Source: Plectosphaerella cucumerina (taxonomy: Eukaryota; Ascomycota; Sordariomycetes; Glomerellales; Plectosphaerellaceae). Taken from it: a DNA stretch of 64,000 bases. Each line of letters starts with the position of its first letter. Position 1 is the stretch's first letter. The notes beneath the pieces were generated by a model. It had not been told where the DNA came from and did not search any database. It was given only the letters and a program-made list of their open reading frames with translations. The stretch lies in contig JAGPXD010000003.1 in NCBI GenBank assembly GCA_020746995.1, positions 5,270,001-5,334,000 of the forward strand, given 5' to 3'. Shown in pieces: positions 21,205 through 33,521 of the stretch. The translations under genes and the position numbers were made by a program.

Positions 21205-21805
21205 TTTGACATGTGAAAACATCGGGTGGCTGTTCCCATATCGGTTCCGTAAAAAAGTGGTTACCTAGACGCTGGCGCTCGCGGGCCAAATCAACGTCTT
21301 TGACTACCACGAGTCCTCAGATGGATAGCTCTAGAGAGCCCTTGGCAAATGATGGGGTTAGCTATGAGGCACTGATCTGTTTCCGGAGGACATGGCGGAT
21401 GCGCGCGGAGGGTATCAGAGGGCACTCCGTTAGCTTCAGGGGTCAAGGAGCACCCTGTAGTTACCGAACCGTCCCCCTCAGCACTGCCTGACTCCTCTAG
21501 GTACTCTACAAACGAGAACATGAACACATGAACAACACCCTGTTCTTGTATGTTTTCAGGCAGTCGGCACTGATGTTAAGGTCGCAGATGCACACATGGC
21601 ATGTCACTTGCTGACTGCTTCTCCGACCCGCCGGTGGCCGGCGCAGCGGGATTCCGGACCGCGGGGCAACAGTCTCCGTGAGAGATAAATGAGCCCTCAC
21701 TCCCACGGCGTAGGTATCCAGGTCTTCGGAGCATCTATTACTGCTTTTCATGTGAATAGCCTCACCGGCAAACACTTCACTATTTCTCAATTCATCACAC
21801 GCACC
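21205..21805. other. Gene-free interval
   Basis: 5' flank of the alpha/beta hydrolase. The reading frame of the hydrolase is open further upstream, but ATG at 21806 is the first plausible start. Confidence 0.55.
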
Positions 21806-22920
21806 ATGTTCTATCCCCAGTACAACGGGTACACGAATGAGGAGTGGGCCAAAGCCGTGAACTCGGCCGAGCCACAGGCGCCTCCCCCGTCCGACCCCGC
21901 CGTCCGCAGGGCATACCTCAACAAGCTCGTCGAGGCGGGCAGCGCAGCGGCCATGGTCAAGCTTGTCGACAAGATTCGGATTCAGAAGTTCGAGTTCACG
22001 ACACGCGACGGCACGGTGCTCCCCGCCAGGAGCTACAGGCCGGTGTCAGCAGGCGACGAACGGCTCCCCGTGTTCTACTACATCCACGGCGGCGGCTATC
22101 TGATGGGGTCACTGGACATGGACGACGCGACGTGCACCGAGTTTGCGCTCATGTCAAACGTCGTCGTGGTGCACTGTGATTACCGTCACACGCCCGAATT
22201 TGGCTACCCGAAGCCGTGGGAGGATTCGGAGGACGGGTTCCTGTGGCTGCACGATCACATCGACGACGTCGGTGGCATCGCTGATCAGGTCATCGTCGGG
22301 GGCATCTCAGCCGGCGCGCAACTCTCGGCATCATTGGTCCTGAGAAAGAACACGGGCAAGTTTGCGCCGGACGTGCCGCCCATCGCCGGCCAGCTGCTCA
22401 TGGTGCCCCCGCTGTTCCTCCCCAGAACGAGGTTGGCGCAGCTCAAAGACGTTGAGAACGCGGAACAGTCCTCATACCGGGCGAATGAGTTTGCGACGAT
22501 GCTGGGCCTCGAATCGTGGACCAGAGACACGGATCTGCTCAGGGTCGAGAATAACGACCCGCGCGATCTGAGGATCAATGGCGGGAATGCCACGGTTGAG
22601 GAAGTCAGGGGGCTGCCGCCTACGACGATTGCGGTCAATGGCCTTGACATTTTACGGGATGAGGGGCTGAATTATGGGAAGCTGCTCGTCGAGGCTGGGT
22701 AAGTCACGTCGCCTGGATGCATCTGCGCCGTATTGCTGACGCTGTGTCTGACAGTGTCCCGACCAAGACCTACATCTTCAGAGGCATGCCTCATTTTTTC
22801 AGAGGCATGGGCGACAAGCTGAGCGCCAGCAAGCGATGGGATGAAGTCATCGATCGTGGTCTCAAATGGCCTCTCACTCACCCGACCGCGCCCGGAGAGT
22901 TTGTGATCAAGGAGGAGTAG
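21806..22920 (+). CDS. Alpha/beta hydrolase, hormone-sensitive-lipase type
   Basis: Exons 21806-22698 and 22755-22920 join as LLVEAGVPTKTY and encode 352 residues. The oxyanion-hole motif HGGG is at 94-97 and the nucleophile elbow GISAG at 166-170, with Ser168. The GLDILRDEG segment supplies the acid (Asp281) and RGMPHFF the histidine (His311). This is the HSL/bacterial type IV esterase architecture (abhydrolase_3), acting on short acyl esters or lactones. There is no signal peptide, so it is probably cytosolic. The start was chosen because upstream in-frame codons lack ATG context and the N-terminal cap segment begins here. The substrate is unknown. Confidence 0.92.
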
Positions 22921-24060
22921 TCCATGTCAGCCGATTTGACTCATTGACCGAGGACGCTGTGCCGTCAGCGACATGGTGTTGCAGTTTCGTACCTGTTTGT
23001 TGAAGGCATCGTGGCGTGCTCGATAAACGACAGGCAACGACATGCACCACTTCCTCGACCGAACTTGAAGGAGATGTCTATTTTAGCGGATATGGCGTCG
23101 CATCCACTGCAGTCAGCTGCGCCTCGGACCCTGGAGATCCCTGAACGCCCAGGAAGATGCACCACTGGCTTGGCCTCGAAACTCCCGCCAACGACCGCCG
23201 ACGGAAAAGCGGTGACCTCGTCAATTTTCAGCAAGAACCTTTAAACCCCTCCTCCCAATGCGGCAAGTCGTGTCCACTGTGATTTTTTTCGCCATGCACA
23301 CCGACGGCAAATCGGGTAAGGCGGCTGACACGCAGCCAAGTCTTGAACCTTGTCAGGCCGTGAGATTGCAACCCTTTGCGCCTGGGACGCGCTTTTTTTC
23401 CCTCCTGACAAGCTCGCAGTCTCGCGCTGTCTACTGCAGGTCAGACCGGCTGAAAAGGATACCATTGGAATCGCGACGCCATCAAGAGTCAGAACTCCGA
23501 GCGAACGTCTCGTATTCGGCCGGTGCCTTGCGCTGTCGCCCCCGAAGGCGTGCCACGACAGGGGGTAGGGCTGCGCCGCAGGCGTGGTCAGATCGTGGAG
23601 GTGGGAAGCCTTTTCAGGGGTTAGTACTGCTCCCGTGACGCCCGACCGTTGAGCGCGTTGGCGCAGAGCGGGAACATGGTGCTGCCAACGGTGGTTCATT
23701 CGCCAGCCCGGCTAGGCTGCATGCGAGGCGCCAACGGGGAGGGCCTCGATTGATCCATCGTCCTTCCTTTCAACCCTGGCTCCGGCCTGCGCGGCACGCA
23801 ACGAACGAGGGAGCACACGTCACGGGGAAATGAGCTGGATATTCTGCCTGCGGTCTACCGGAGGTATTACCCGGTACCAGAGGCCCAACATGCGGTTCGC
23901 AGCATGTGGGAGGTCTCCGCGGCTGGGTCATATTAAACGGATAGCCCCTGCTGTCTGGTCGAGGAGGGATGCCCCCCTCACGATCTCTGTCTTTCAAGTC
24001 TTTCGAATACCGAAGTCAAACCCACGCTCACTTTGCCAACACACACCTCTGACCGCCAAC
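22921..24060. other. Gene-free interval
   Basis: About 1.1 kb between the hydrolase and the wall-protein gene. Open frames on both strands look non-coding. The last 80 bp form a CA- and CT-rich leader. Confidence 0.5.
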
Positions 24061-24825
24061 ATGAAGTTCTCCGTCGCCACCCTTCTGGCCCTCGCTGCCG
24101 CCGCATGTGCCCAACAGCGCAACGATTCGCCCAACAATGACTTCGCCGTCGTCACACACCCCGAGCTAAAGGAGAAGGTCCAGGCCGGAACCACCTACAC
24201 CATCAAGTGGACCGTCGGCGCTGGTTTCGAGGACGTCCTTGTCAACATTATCCTCGTTGGAGGTCAGTCCGAGCTGGGCCAAATCCCACGGACCAACATC
24301 ACCCGTAAGCGAAACCCTCGCACTGATCTCGGAAGTTCTTGATCTGACTGTTTTCCAGGCGGCCTCGCAAACACGGGCAAGTACGACTGGGATGTCGCGC
24401 CAGGTCTCGGCGGACTCCCCTGGAACGGCGTCGCCGTCGAGAGCGCCGAGAACCCCAGCGTCGACTACCAATACTCCACGCCCTTCCTCATCATCGAGGA
24501 CCCCGACTACTCCGTCTCGTCTGCTCTGCCCAGCACCTCCTCCTCCTCCTCCTCCTCCTCTTCTTCTTCTTCTGTCGCCACCATCACACACACCAGCGTG
24601 GTTGTCATCACCACGACCAGCACCGGGCCCACCAGCACCGCCGAGTCCTCCGCCGCCGCCGCCGCGTCGAGCGCAGTTGAGACCGAGACCGAGTCCTCGA
24701 GCGTGACTCCCTCAGGCAGCGCGCCCGCGGCATCGTCCTCATCGCCCGCCGAGAGCAGCGCCACACAAGCAAAGGCCGGTGTTCTGGCTCTTCTGAGCGG
24801 TGTTGCTTTCGCGCTTTTCCTGTAA
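24061..24825 (+). CDS. GPI-anchored Ser/Thr-rich cell-wall protein (Kre9/Knh1-like N-terminus)
   Basis: Exons 24061-24304 and 24359-24825 join as NITRGLANTGKYDW, giving 236 residues. A signal peptide (MKFSVATLLALAAAACA) is followed by a beta-sandwich-like domain with HPELKEKVQAGTTYTIKW and VLVNIILVGG, as in the Ser-Thr-rich GPI membrane-anchored family. From about residue 140 the chain becomes a Ser/Thr/Ala stalk that includes a run of 14 serines, coded mostly by TCC and TCT repeats. The C-terminus AGVLALLSGVAFALFL is a GPI attachment signal. A structural role at the cell wall is likely. The serine-codon tract (about 24534-24575) may vary in length. Confidence 0.9.
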
Positions 24826-25073
24826 ACCCAGAAACGGGGTTGTCATACACATCTGACGCATTTTCTTTGTCCTTATAGCATTTTGATTGTAATTAGACTG
24901 AGTTCTTCACGGCTTGATCGACTTGATGTTGTTGGATCATGCATGTATGATGTATGTCGTTGACAAGACCCGAGCGGACTTCCGCCGCCATCGGACCAAT
25001 CGATCCAGCGCACCAGACTATGAACGGCAAAGGTACAGAAAGACCTGGGTTGAAAGTTGGGCCCCCGTTCGCA
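24826..25073. other. Short 3'-3' intergenic region
   Basis: The wall-protein gene and the ankyrin-like gene converge here. No feature beyond AT-richer 3' flanks was seen. Confidence 0.5.
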
Positions 25074-26377
25074 TCAAAAGATGATACACATCTTCTCTTC
25101 CCCGAGTCCCATTCTCTCTCGTCGGATTGTTTGCGCCTGGTCAACTGTTCTTCTTGGGTCCCAGAGCTCAAACTTGGTCAAGACTGGCCTGCCCTCCATA
25201 CCAAGCTTGCCGAGCAACTCCATGGCATCGGTGCGATCATGGAACTTGGCCGTGTTGTAAGGATCGCGTCCCCAGCCGTCGATTTGTCTCTCCGCGCCCT
25301 GGCCCACGAGCCACTCGATCGTATCGAGATGACCTCCCATGACGGCAGCGTGGAGGACTGACTGCTCTGGGCTCCAGCTGTAGCTCATCTCGCAGACGCC
25401 TCTCGGGTCCCCAAGCGGCCAGTTCTCTAGAATATGGTTGACGTGAGTGTCTTTGTCGATCCAGTTGATGTCCGATATGCCTCGGCTGAACAAGAGCTCA
25501 AAAGCCGCAATGGCCTCTTCCGGGGGGTGGCGGACTGCGGCTGCTTTGAGAATCTCATGTTCGTCCTGGGGTGTGGATGGCTTGTAGTGATCCAGAATCA
25601 GCGGGATCAGGTCGTTTGGGCCAGAGCGGAGTGCGTGTTGAGCAATTTCCCTGTCAGGATGAAGCCCTCTGTCGACCAGTGCGCGCGCAAGCGCCACCGC
25701 GTCTGCCGAGACGATCGAAGCAGTAGCCCATCGGAACATTATGACGTCGGCATGAGCCCAACCTGATTCCAGAAGCTGGAGCCACACGTCGCATGCGTTG
25801 TCTTTGTGATGCGCGAGTGCCGGATGAGCTGTGAGGCAGTTTGGGTATCCGTGACCCGTTGCATCGAAGATGGCATGAGACTTGGGTGGAAGGACTGGGA
25901 TGCTGGCGATGAGAGATTTTGCCAGCTTCTTGTTCTTTGTCGTGATGGAGAACGCCACCAGGAGCTGAACTGCAGATGGGAAGGTGAGGATAGAGTCGAA
26001 ATCCTCATGAAGAACCTTCAAGACTCCAGCGTTGGCGGTGGCTTCGTCGGCGCAAGCCAACAGAACCGGCTTCAGAAGAACTGTTTGCGAAAATCAGTAC
26101 GGACAAGATGAGAAGTTTGGTGGAGATACTCACAAGCAGGGAAAGTGCAGCTGGAGTCGGCCATGCAAATCCTGGCTGCTGCCCCAACTAGGTCCCTGTT
26201 CGATGTCTCCTTGATATCGATTTCTTCCACCTTGCTGTCTTGTGGATGTCGAGTCCCATCAAAATGCTTGACGATGAGATCCACCAAGGCATCAATCGTG
26301 ATTCCGCCATTCTTCAGGGCATAGTAGGCCTGCTCAAAGCATTCCGGGGGAGTCTCCATGGCGATGTGTGCTAGCAT
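25074..26377 (-). CDS. Ankyrin-repeat-like protein
   Basis: Exons 26377-26134 and 26080-25074 join as FPAFLLKPVLLAC and encode 416 residues. Helical-pair repeats run through the middle. The clearest ankyrin units lie near the end: EQSVLHAAVMGGHLDTIEWL followed by VGQGAERQIDGWGRDPYNTA. Earlier units (for example ALARALVDRGLHPDREIAQH) are more diverged. No signal peptide, membrane segment or second domain is visible. The last residues, EKMCIIF, resemble a C-terminal CaaX box (Cys-Ile-Ile-Phe), so prenylation is possible. An alternative start six residues downstream (METPPE) is equally plausible. It is probably a protein-interaction protein; partners are unknown. Confidence 0.8.
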
Positions 26378-27093
26378 CCAACAGCCACTGTCTTCTCAGT
26401 GAGGCCATAAGCTAGATGACAACTTAATGATGGATGTAAGTAGAGTTTCCCATCAGTGACGGACAGGAGACACCACCAACCTCCATCAGCGCAGGTGGCT
26501 GCGGGGTATCGTGGTGTTTTTGTACACCGTTTGATCATTGGCTGCGCCACGGAGGCAGCCGTGTTGTTGGCCGAGGTAGTAAATACACTTTCAAATGTAT
26601 GAACATGCCGATCTGGCCCATCTTCGCAATCGTGATATCCAGCCAGCTCTTGGCAACTGAAACCAGAAACCCAACCTTCGTCAAGTGGATCGATGACAAT
26701 GATGCTGGGTTTTCTAGCAGAACCCTGGAGCCTGGCAGTTCAAGCCCCTTGTCCTGACGAGTCCCTGCCTTCTTCTCCGCAACGGCTGATTCACTGAGCG
26801 GCGCACGGACCACATGCATGTCCGATAAAGGACTACCGTGCACGTGACTTGGCGCCGATGCAAACCAGCTCGTCGCGTCAAGAGATTCTCACCAAACAGC
26901 AACTGCCCTTCAATATTTTTTCCATCCTCACCACGCCAACCGCAGGTTCTCGGGCATTCAAGCCCTCGGAAAACCGAAAGAACCAGTCGCAAACTCATCA
27001 CAGCCTGGTTTCCCGACGGAATACTTCCTTTGACCACCTCCAGTCCGACAACGCTTTCTTCTACGATTCCTTCGCACAGCCTTCATCGATGAG
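26378..27093. other. Divergent promoter region
   Basis: This separates the ankyrin-like gene (minus) from the 2EXR gene (plus). It holds small open frames only; nothing else was recognised. Confidence 0.5.
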
Positions 27094-29199
27094 ATGACTG
27101 GCCGAGGCGCGCCAGTCATCCTGTCGGACTCTACCGACGGAGACCCCGACGAACAGGATCAATCGGCCATCACAATCGAGTCTTCAGACAGCCAGCAAGA
27201 ATCCGACAGCTCAGATGATTCCGACGACAACGAAGACAACAGTTCAGATGGATCCAACCCCGGCGCATTACTCGACTTGGAGGCTGCCGACTCTGGCTCC
27301 GAAGCACAAGATTCCGAGGAGTCCTTCGATGAAGATGCGTACGAAATCAGTGGGCAGGGTTTCTTCCAGGGCCGCGACCGTCGAAACTTCCCGCAGTTCA
27401 TGAAGCTACCTGTCGAGTTGAGACTGAGAATTTGGGAGACCTATTGCCCCGATCTCAACAGCTCCCGGCGCGTTCTCGAGATCAACATATCCTGCTCTGC
27501 TGAGTCGGCTCGTTCCTGGTTTCCAACCGAAGGCATGACCCTGTCGACAATGACAAAACCGAGCCGCACCGTCTTGGCTGTTCACAAAGAAAGCCGCGAA
27601 CTGGCTCTCACCTGGTTCCCTGATACACTACCCATCTGCGACCCGGCCGGCGAGCTGCGATTCAATCGGACAAGGGATATTGTCCTGATCAAACCTGCAT
27701 ACCCATTTACTTTCAGCCAACGGAACCCACTGTCGATCGAGGGATGGAGGGCCGACTTTTGCGCGAAAATCATCAACATCGCCGTTCCTGCTGATCCCAT
27801 CTACGACTCTAATGCTAATGAGGCGCTGGATCCAGACGACAACCACAACACTGCTCCGAGGGTGCCCAGATTCGGGTTCCATCTGAGGCTCCTCCAGAGC
27901 TTCTCGAACGTCCAAAACGTCTACGGTGTCATCAACATGGACGATTTGTCACGCAAACATTTTACATGGCTGGAGACAGACCATTGCCACTGGACAAAGG
28001 TGCGCGGTAACGACGCGACCACCTACTACTGCTGGCACGACCCCAACACCCCTTGCAACAGGGAAGACGCCTGTGCCCCTCACGAGCGGGCAAGATTCTG
28101 TGAGCTGTTGAAGCCCGAAGACGATATCGACGATCACAATAACCAGAATTGGCACCTATCTACTACCTGGTCCCCTGTCGCTCTACCCTCCACGAGGCCA
28201 ATCCACAAGTGGCCAATGGTGCAAATCGACGAGCCCATTGCTCGCAGTACAATCGAGAAGACCAGGCCTTTTAAACCCGACACGAGTGGCCTCCGTGTGC
28301 CTAGAAACAGCGTCTGGGACTGGTCAGAAGGCTTCAGCGAGGGGAGCCCGAGCGAGAACGAGTACGAGAGTGATGGCATCGACGACGTGCCTATCGACGA
28401 CCCACAGACGGAAGACGATGAGGTCGGCAGTGGAATTGAGGATGACACCCTGGCCATGGAGCTCCTGTCGCGCAACCGCACGCTGGATAGCAATGATTCC
28501 GATGAGGATGGCTTGGACTCGGACTCGGACGTCGAGGAGCTGGGATTCAGGGGCTTCTCGCCACTGGACCAGGGCTCAGAATCGGAGGCTCCAGCACCAA
28601 AATCACCTTCCAAGCGTATGAACGCTCGCCGCATCGTCTTGGACGATAGCGACGAGGAGGAGAATGAAGCAGAGGAGAACGGCGGCGACGACGTTGCCGC
28701 AAGCTCCGCGCAAACAGCAGCAGCAGGCGCTCGGGGCGTCAAACGGCGGCGTATCATCTCAGATGATGAGAATGAGGAGGACGAGGATGATGCCCGACCA
28801 CAGAAGCGGCACCACGGCGAGGGTGCCGATCCAGCCCGGAAACCAAGCATCGTTTCCATCGATTCGTCGGACAGCGAGCCTGCAGCCAGCTCTCGCCCAG
28901 CAAGGAGGGCCGGCATCATCGAGGACGACTCTTCAGAAGAGGATGAGGATGAGGATGAGGAAGACGAGGACGACGAACCGCCAAAGACTATCTCCCTCGC
29001 AGAGCGGCTGCAGATGCATCGAAAGGCCAACCCGGTCAGCTCGGCATCAGAGGACAACTCGGGCAGCGACGACGATGAGGAGGATTCCGGGCTTCGATAT
29101 GGTGAGGGAGAGTCAGAGTCCGAAGAGGAGAACAGCATCCTGGATGACATGGCTGAAGATGGCACAGAGGAAGAAGAGGATGACGAGGATGATTACTAG
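27094..29199 (+). CDS. 2EXR domain protein with long acidic disordered tail
   Basis: A single-exon 701-residue protein. Residues 1-95 are an Asp/Ser/Glu-rich disordered region. A 2EXR-type domain starts at about 99 with FPQFMKLPVELRLRIWETYC and includes RTVLAVHKESRELALTWFP and RFNRTRDIVLI. From about residue 430 to the end the chain is strongly acidic and Ser-rich, broken by short basic clusters such as GVKRRRII and RPQKRHH that could serve as nuclear localisation signals. Many SD and SE motifs are candidate CK2 sites. The 2EXR domain is abundant in fungi and has no known activity. A chromatin or histone-binding role for the acidic tail is inference. Acidic GAG/GAT repeats make the DNA locally repetitive. 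Confidence 0.88.
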   Translation: MTGRGAPVILSDSTDGDPDEQDQSAITIESSDSQQESDSSDDSDDNEDNSSDGSNPGALLDLEAADSGSEAQDSEESFDEDAYEISGQGFFQGRDRRNFPQFMKLPVELRLRIWETYCPDLNSSRRVLEINISCSAESARSWFPTEGMTLSTMTKPSRTVLAVHKESRELALTWFPDTLPICDPAGELRFNRTRDIVLIKPAYPFTFSQRNPLSIEGWRADFCAKIINIAVPADPIYDSNANEALDPDDNHNTAPRVPRFGFHLRLLQSFSNVQNVYGVINMDDLSRKHFTWLETDHCHWTKVRGNDATTYYCWHDPNTPCNREDACAPHERARFCELLKPEDDIDDHNNQNWHLSTTWSPVALPSTRPIHKWPMVQIDEPIARSTIEKTRPFKPDTSGLRVPRNSVWDWSEGFSEGSPSENEYESDGIDDVPIDDPQTEDDEVGSGIEDDTLAMELLSRNRTLDSNDSDEDGLDSDSDVEELGFRGFSPLDQGSESEAPAPKSPSKRMNARRIVLDDSDEEENEAEENGGDDVAASSAQTAAAGARGVKRRRIISDDENEEDEDDARPQKRHHGEGADPARKPSIVSIDSSDSEPAASSRPARRAGIIEDDSSEEDEDEDEEDEDDEPPKTISLAERLQMHRKANPVSSASEDNSGSDDDEEDSGLRYGEGESESEEENSILDDMAEDGTEEEEDDEDDY

Positions 29200-29304
29200 A
29201 TCGAGGAGTCTCACGACAGAATGGTCCTACATGTAGAGTAATATCGAAACGCTGCACGTCAGATCATCGTCCAGCAATCGCGATTACCCCTTCGAGAGCA
29301 TCTC

Positions 29305-32300
29305 TCAGTGCGCGGCCTTCCTCTCCGACCACTTGGGCGCGGGAGTGAGCTCGATGTCCCCGAACCCGGTAGCCGTGACCATCGAAACATCCCATCCCAT
29401 TCCATCAAGCTTGGCGCCGCCCTCCTCCATGGCCCAGACCGTGATGCCGAGGGTGTTGGACCCGTGGTGGTTGAGGATGCCCTCGGGTACGGGATACCTT
29501 GCCTGCGGACCGATGTGCGGCACGAACTTTCCGTACTGGTACCCGTTGACAAAGAGCTGCACGCGGTAGGCGCCGCCCTCGGGCACATTCTTGCCGAATT
29601 TGAAGGCGAGGGGGATGTCGTAGCCGGCGGGCAGATCGAGGTCGAAAGTCGTGGTGAAGAACTTGATGCCCGGCTTGGCGAGAGCGGTGGTGGGCTTGCC
29701 TGATTCCCACTCGGCAGAGGGAGGGGACGGCTGGTGGTAGCCCTGGCGCTCGGCGTAGAAGGCGCCCTCGTTGAGGGGACCGCGGACAAGGTCCTGGTAG
29801 TCCTCGCCGCCGAGGTTGCCCTGGATCTTCCACTTGATGTCCAAGGCGTCGTGGCCCGCGAAGGTGTAGTCCATGATGCCGCGGGGAGTCTTGAGGTTGT
29901 CATCTCCGATGACGTAATTTCCGTTCAGGCCCATGAGGTCGATGACGACGGTGAAGACGTACTCCTGGCCTGACTTCAGGTCCGAGGGGAGGGTCAGCAG
30001 GGTGCTGCCGACGAAGAGCTCGGGGTTGCCGATCCAGGAGCCGAGGAAGGTCGAGCCGAGCCAGACGGAGGCGCCAAAGGCATGGCCGCCCTGGGTGGTC
30101 AGGTTGAGGGTGGACTCGGCTCCGTTGGCGGTGAAGTGGCCGCGGTAGAGAACGGAGCCGGTATGGAAGCCGTAGTCACCAGCGATGAGCGAGGTGGGTG
30201 TGAGAAGGGCCTGCTTGTCGTTGGGAGACTCCTCGAGGTCGGCGTTGAGCCAGTCGGCATCGTCGTAGTCGGCGGTGATCTCGGGGAGAGAGTCGATGGT
30301 CTTCCAGTCTAGGCTGCTGAGGCAGGGGAGGCTGAAGTCGGGCTTGGAGAAGGCGACGGTGCTGGTGACGACGCCGCGGTCATCCTGCTTGAAGTCGAGA
30401 GACTCGCCGTTGAAATTGAGCTTCTCGAGGCCAGCTGGGGCTCCTCCGATGATCTCGATGGGAGTGGTGGCGTTGACGTCGCCGACGAGGTTCAGGATCT
30501 TGCCCTCCTTCTGGGCAGTGCGGACGAGGTAACCGGCCTTGAGGATGACGTCGGAGGTACCAAAGTCGGAACCGCTGCCGGTGGGAGGGACCCAGAAGTT
30601 GTAGGCCTCGTTGCGGTCTGGAAGGTCAGCAGATGAAGTCAGTGGTTTGGGATATGGAGTGCTTACTGAGGAGGTAGATGTAGAAGTCGTCGTGGATCTT
30701 GACGATCTTGCGGTCCTCGACGTCTGCGGAAATGTCCCAGGAGATGATGGTGTAGCCGTCAGAAGACTGCTTGATCTCGACCTTCTCACCTTCCAGGACC
30801 TTGTCGCTGTCGCTGCCCTTGCCTTCAACTGCGACCTCGTGGTGCTCGTTGGGCCCACCGTAGAGGACGAGGATGGTCTTATCATCGTACTTCTTCCTGT
30901 GACGGGGTCAGACTGGCGCCTCATCACAGAACACGAACACTTACCAGGTGAAGACCTCAGCAGAGGAGTAGACGAGGTGCTTGTCACCAACGGCGTAGTC
31001 GCTAACGTGAATCTTGGAATCGCGACGGTTCAGGAACAAGCTCTCGCCAACCTGGGGAATCTCAATGTCGCCGTGGTCAACGGTCTTCACTGTCAGACGG
31101 TACGACACCGACTCGATGGAGTCGTACTCGGTGTGCCTTTTCACCCCATCAGCATTGACCTGTCAAAGGAGCGTCATGACTCACCTGGAGATGTAGAACT
31201 TGGTCTTGTCAGTCGTGGCCGGTGTCACGGTGATGGCAGGGTTGTTGGTGAATTCGAGCGACGAGTTGAAGCGGTCGGCCTCAAGGAACGCAGGCGAGAC
31301 GTGGAAGAAGTTGGCCTGCAGTTTGACCTCGCTGTACTTCTCACGCCAGACCTGGCGCTCCTCGGTGATCTGCGCGCCGTAGTCATATGAAGTGTACCCC
31401 TCGGCATGACCCAGGTTGCCCCAGTTGGTGCCACCGTATGTCTGAAGACCCTGTCAGTGGGAGACTTGGCAATTCAAGGGCGTGACGTACCATGTAGATG
31501 TTGAAAATGGTGGCGCCGACAGCGTAGTTGTTCTTGTACAGGACGCGCTCGAACTCCATGTTCAGGAGGAGAGCGCAGTTTTCGAAACCTGCATTTCCCC
31601 AATGCTGGAAACCTCCGCCTTGGAACTTCAAAGGATGTCAGCGTGCTACTTGGACTTTCCGCGACCAATTAGTGCCTACCTCAGGGATAGTGTAAGGCGT
31701 GTCGGGAGCGAGGGCATTGTTGGTGGCAAGCCAGTCCGTGGGAAGACCATCTTCGGGCCAGATGCTGGGGTTCTCGCAGTCGAAACCAAGAGGGTAGCCA
31801 TCGTGGCCGTAGATATCCACAGCAGCAGGCGTGTGAGCGGTGATGCGGCCGTACATGTGCGCTTCGTTGTTGATGTAAGGCACAACAACTCCCGCATTGC
31901 GGAACTGAGCGTCGACTTGGCTCCAATAATCGTAGTCAGGCATCGGGAAGCCATCCATGGCAAACTGGTACTCGTTCTCGAGCTGGAAGATAATGACCGG
32001 GCCGCCGTTGGTGATCTGTGCTTCGGCGATGATCTTGCCGATCTCGTGAGTGTAGAGATCGGTGGCGTTCATGTACCCTGGCTCGCTCGTGCGGAGCGCT
32101 CCAGGAACGCGGGTGAGCCATCCAGGAAATCCGCCGCCGGCCACCTCGGCGTTGATGTAGGGGCCAGGCCGGGGCAGGACGTAGAGACCGGCCTTCTTGG
32201 CTGCCTCGAAGAAAGGCTCCAGAGCGAAGATGCCATCTGCCCGGAATTCGCCGCGCTTGGCCTCGATGAGGTGCCAGTTGATGTAGATGGAGACGCAGTT

Positions 32301-32549
32301 GTAGCCGGATGCCTTGATCTTCTGAAGGATGTCGAGCCAGAGACTCTTAACCGGCAGGCGAAAGGCGTGGAATTCGCCACTGAATACCATCAACCGCTCG
32401 CCGTTGATGAACAGGCTGTGGTCATCCCAAGTGACGATCTCTTGCTGCCTCCCAACGAGAGCCTGGCTGGTCTCGTCTGGAGTCCCAGCGGAGGCGATGG
32501 AGGCCAGGGACAAGCCCACCGAGAGGAGCTGGAGAGGCTTCGAAAACAT
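29305..32549 (-). CDS. Secreted beta-galactosidase, GH35
   Basis: Six exons join in phase: 32549-31680, 31625-31491, 31441-31185, 31136-30945, 30896-30667 and 30617-29305, giving 998 residues, close to fungal LacA-type enzymes (about 1005). The signal peptide is roughly 1-21. The GH35 barrel contains VFSGEFHAFRLP, RPGPYINAEVAGGGFPGWL and the acid/base segment FQLENEYQ with Glu193. The nucleophile is Glu290 in PEFQGG, right at the first exon junction; YGGTNWGNLG and YTSYDYGA follow. Beta-sandwich domains make up the C-terminal half. It removes terminal beta-galactose from polysaccharides such as pectin galactan or xyloglucan. It is very probably secreted and induced by plant sugars, the latter being general knowledge of the family. 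Confidence 0.96.
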
Positions 32550-33521
32550 CGTTGTCGATAGTGTCGCCCGGTCGGTGCACTTGGGAGAACGAGACCTGGA
32601 GGCTACTGCAGCCGCGGAGGTGGGATTTGGCGCATGAACTGCTTTTCATACCCAGTGTCTGGGTCTGTCCGCTGCCATCGTTCTCATCCGACGGAAAAAC
32701 AGACGTGCCTGGGCGAGCAGGGAGCTGTCGGGATTGCCGGGGCATGACTGGCTCGGAAATAGAGACGGCGGCAAAATGGACGGCATTTGGGAAGAAGCCC
32801 GTGGAGGGAGCAGGGGGGCAAGAACCACGGTCACTCGAGAGGCTATTTGATGCAGCTCGACGTCGGATCAGGAACGGAGCTCGGGAGGAACTGCTGCGTT
32901 GCCGGACGAATGAGACTCCGAGATGCACTCAAGAACCTGCATCAACCCCTGAACATGACGATGATCTCTTCCCTTCCCCGCGCCACAATACCCCGCATAG
33001 ATCGGACTCGCTCTCCACATTGACGGTCCGGCGCTCCGGCACTTCCAGTGGGGGATGATGGCAAAGCTTCATGGATGTCCGAGACCCGAGCCAGGATTGA
33101 CCATCTGTAGCCTATTCGCCCTTGAGTAGCACTGGGAAAATCCAGCGGAAGTCCTGAATATTTGACAGAAGAAATGCTAAGGACCTGCTTTGTTGTAGGC
33201 GCCATGCATGTATTTGAAATCGAGGTCTCTAGGCCCGGAGCTGCCCACTGGGGAGAATGAAAGAGTTTCCAGGTCGCTGATCTCGACACCCACCGACACC
33301 TCCTCTTCCCGGCTACAGACAAGCGACAAAGTATGGATCTCCAGACATAATTGCAGAAACGACTACCTCCCTTGGTCAATATCTTCGAGTCAACCCCTCA
33401 TAGCCGCCATGAAAGTTCGCCCTTTATCGGACTATGCTGGGAGCGTCGGCCGTCGAACGGCCGTCGGCATCGAGATTCACAACCTGCGCCTGGTGCAGGC
33501 CTCAACATTCATCAGCCGGAC
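32550..33521. other. Gene-free interval, promoter of beta-galactosidase
   Basis: Nearly 1 kb with no convincing gene. Open frames on both strands lack domains. The tRNA-Lys gene bounds it on the right. Confidence 0.5.

Noticed and set aside
28134..29165. 343-codon minus-strand Ser-rich frame
   Set aside because: Mirror of the acidic GAG/GAT repeats in the 2EXR gene; the poly-Ser translation is an artefact.
29259..32561. Long frames antisense to, and in other frames of, the beta-galactosidase
   Set aside because: The GH35 exons explain the locus fully; the shadows have no independent domain.
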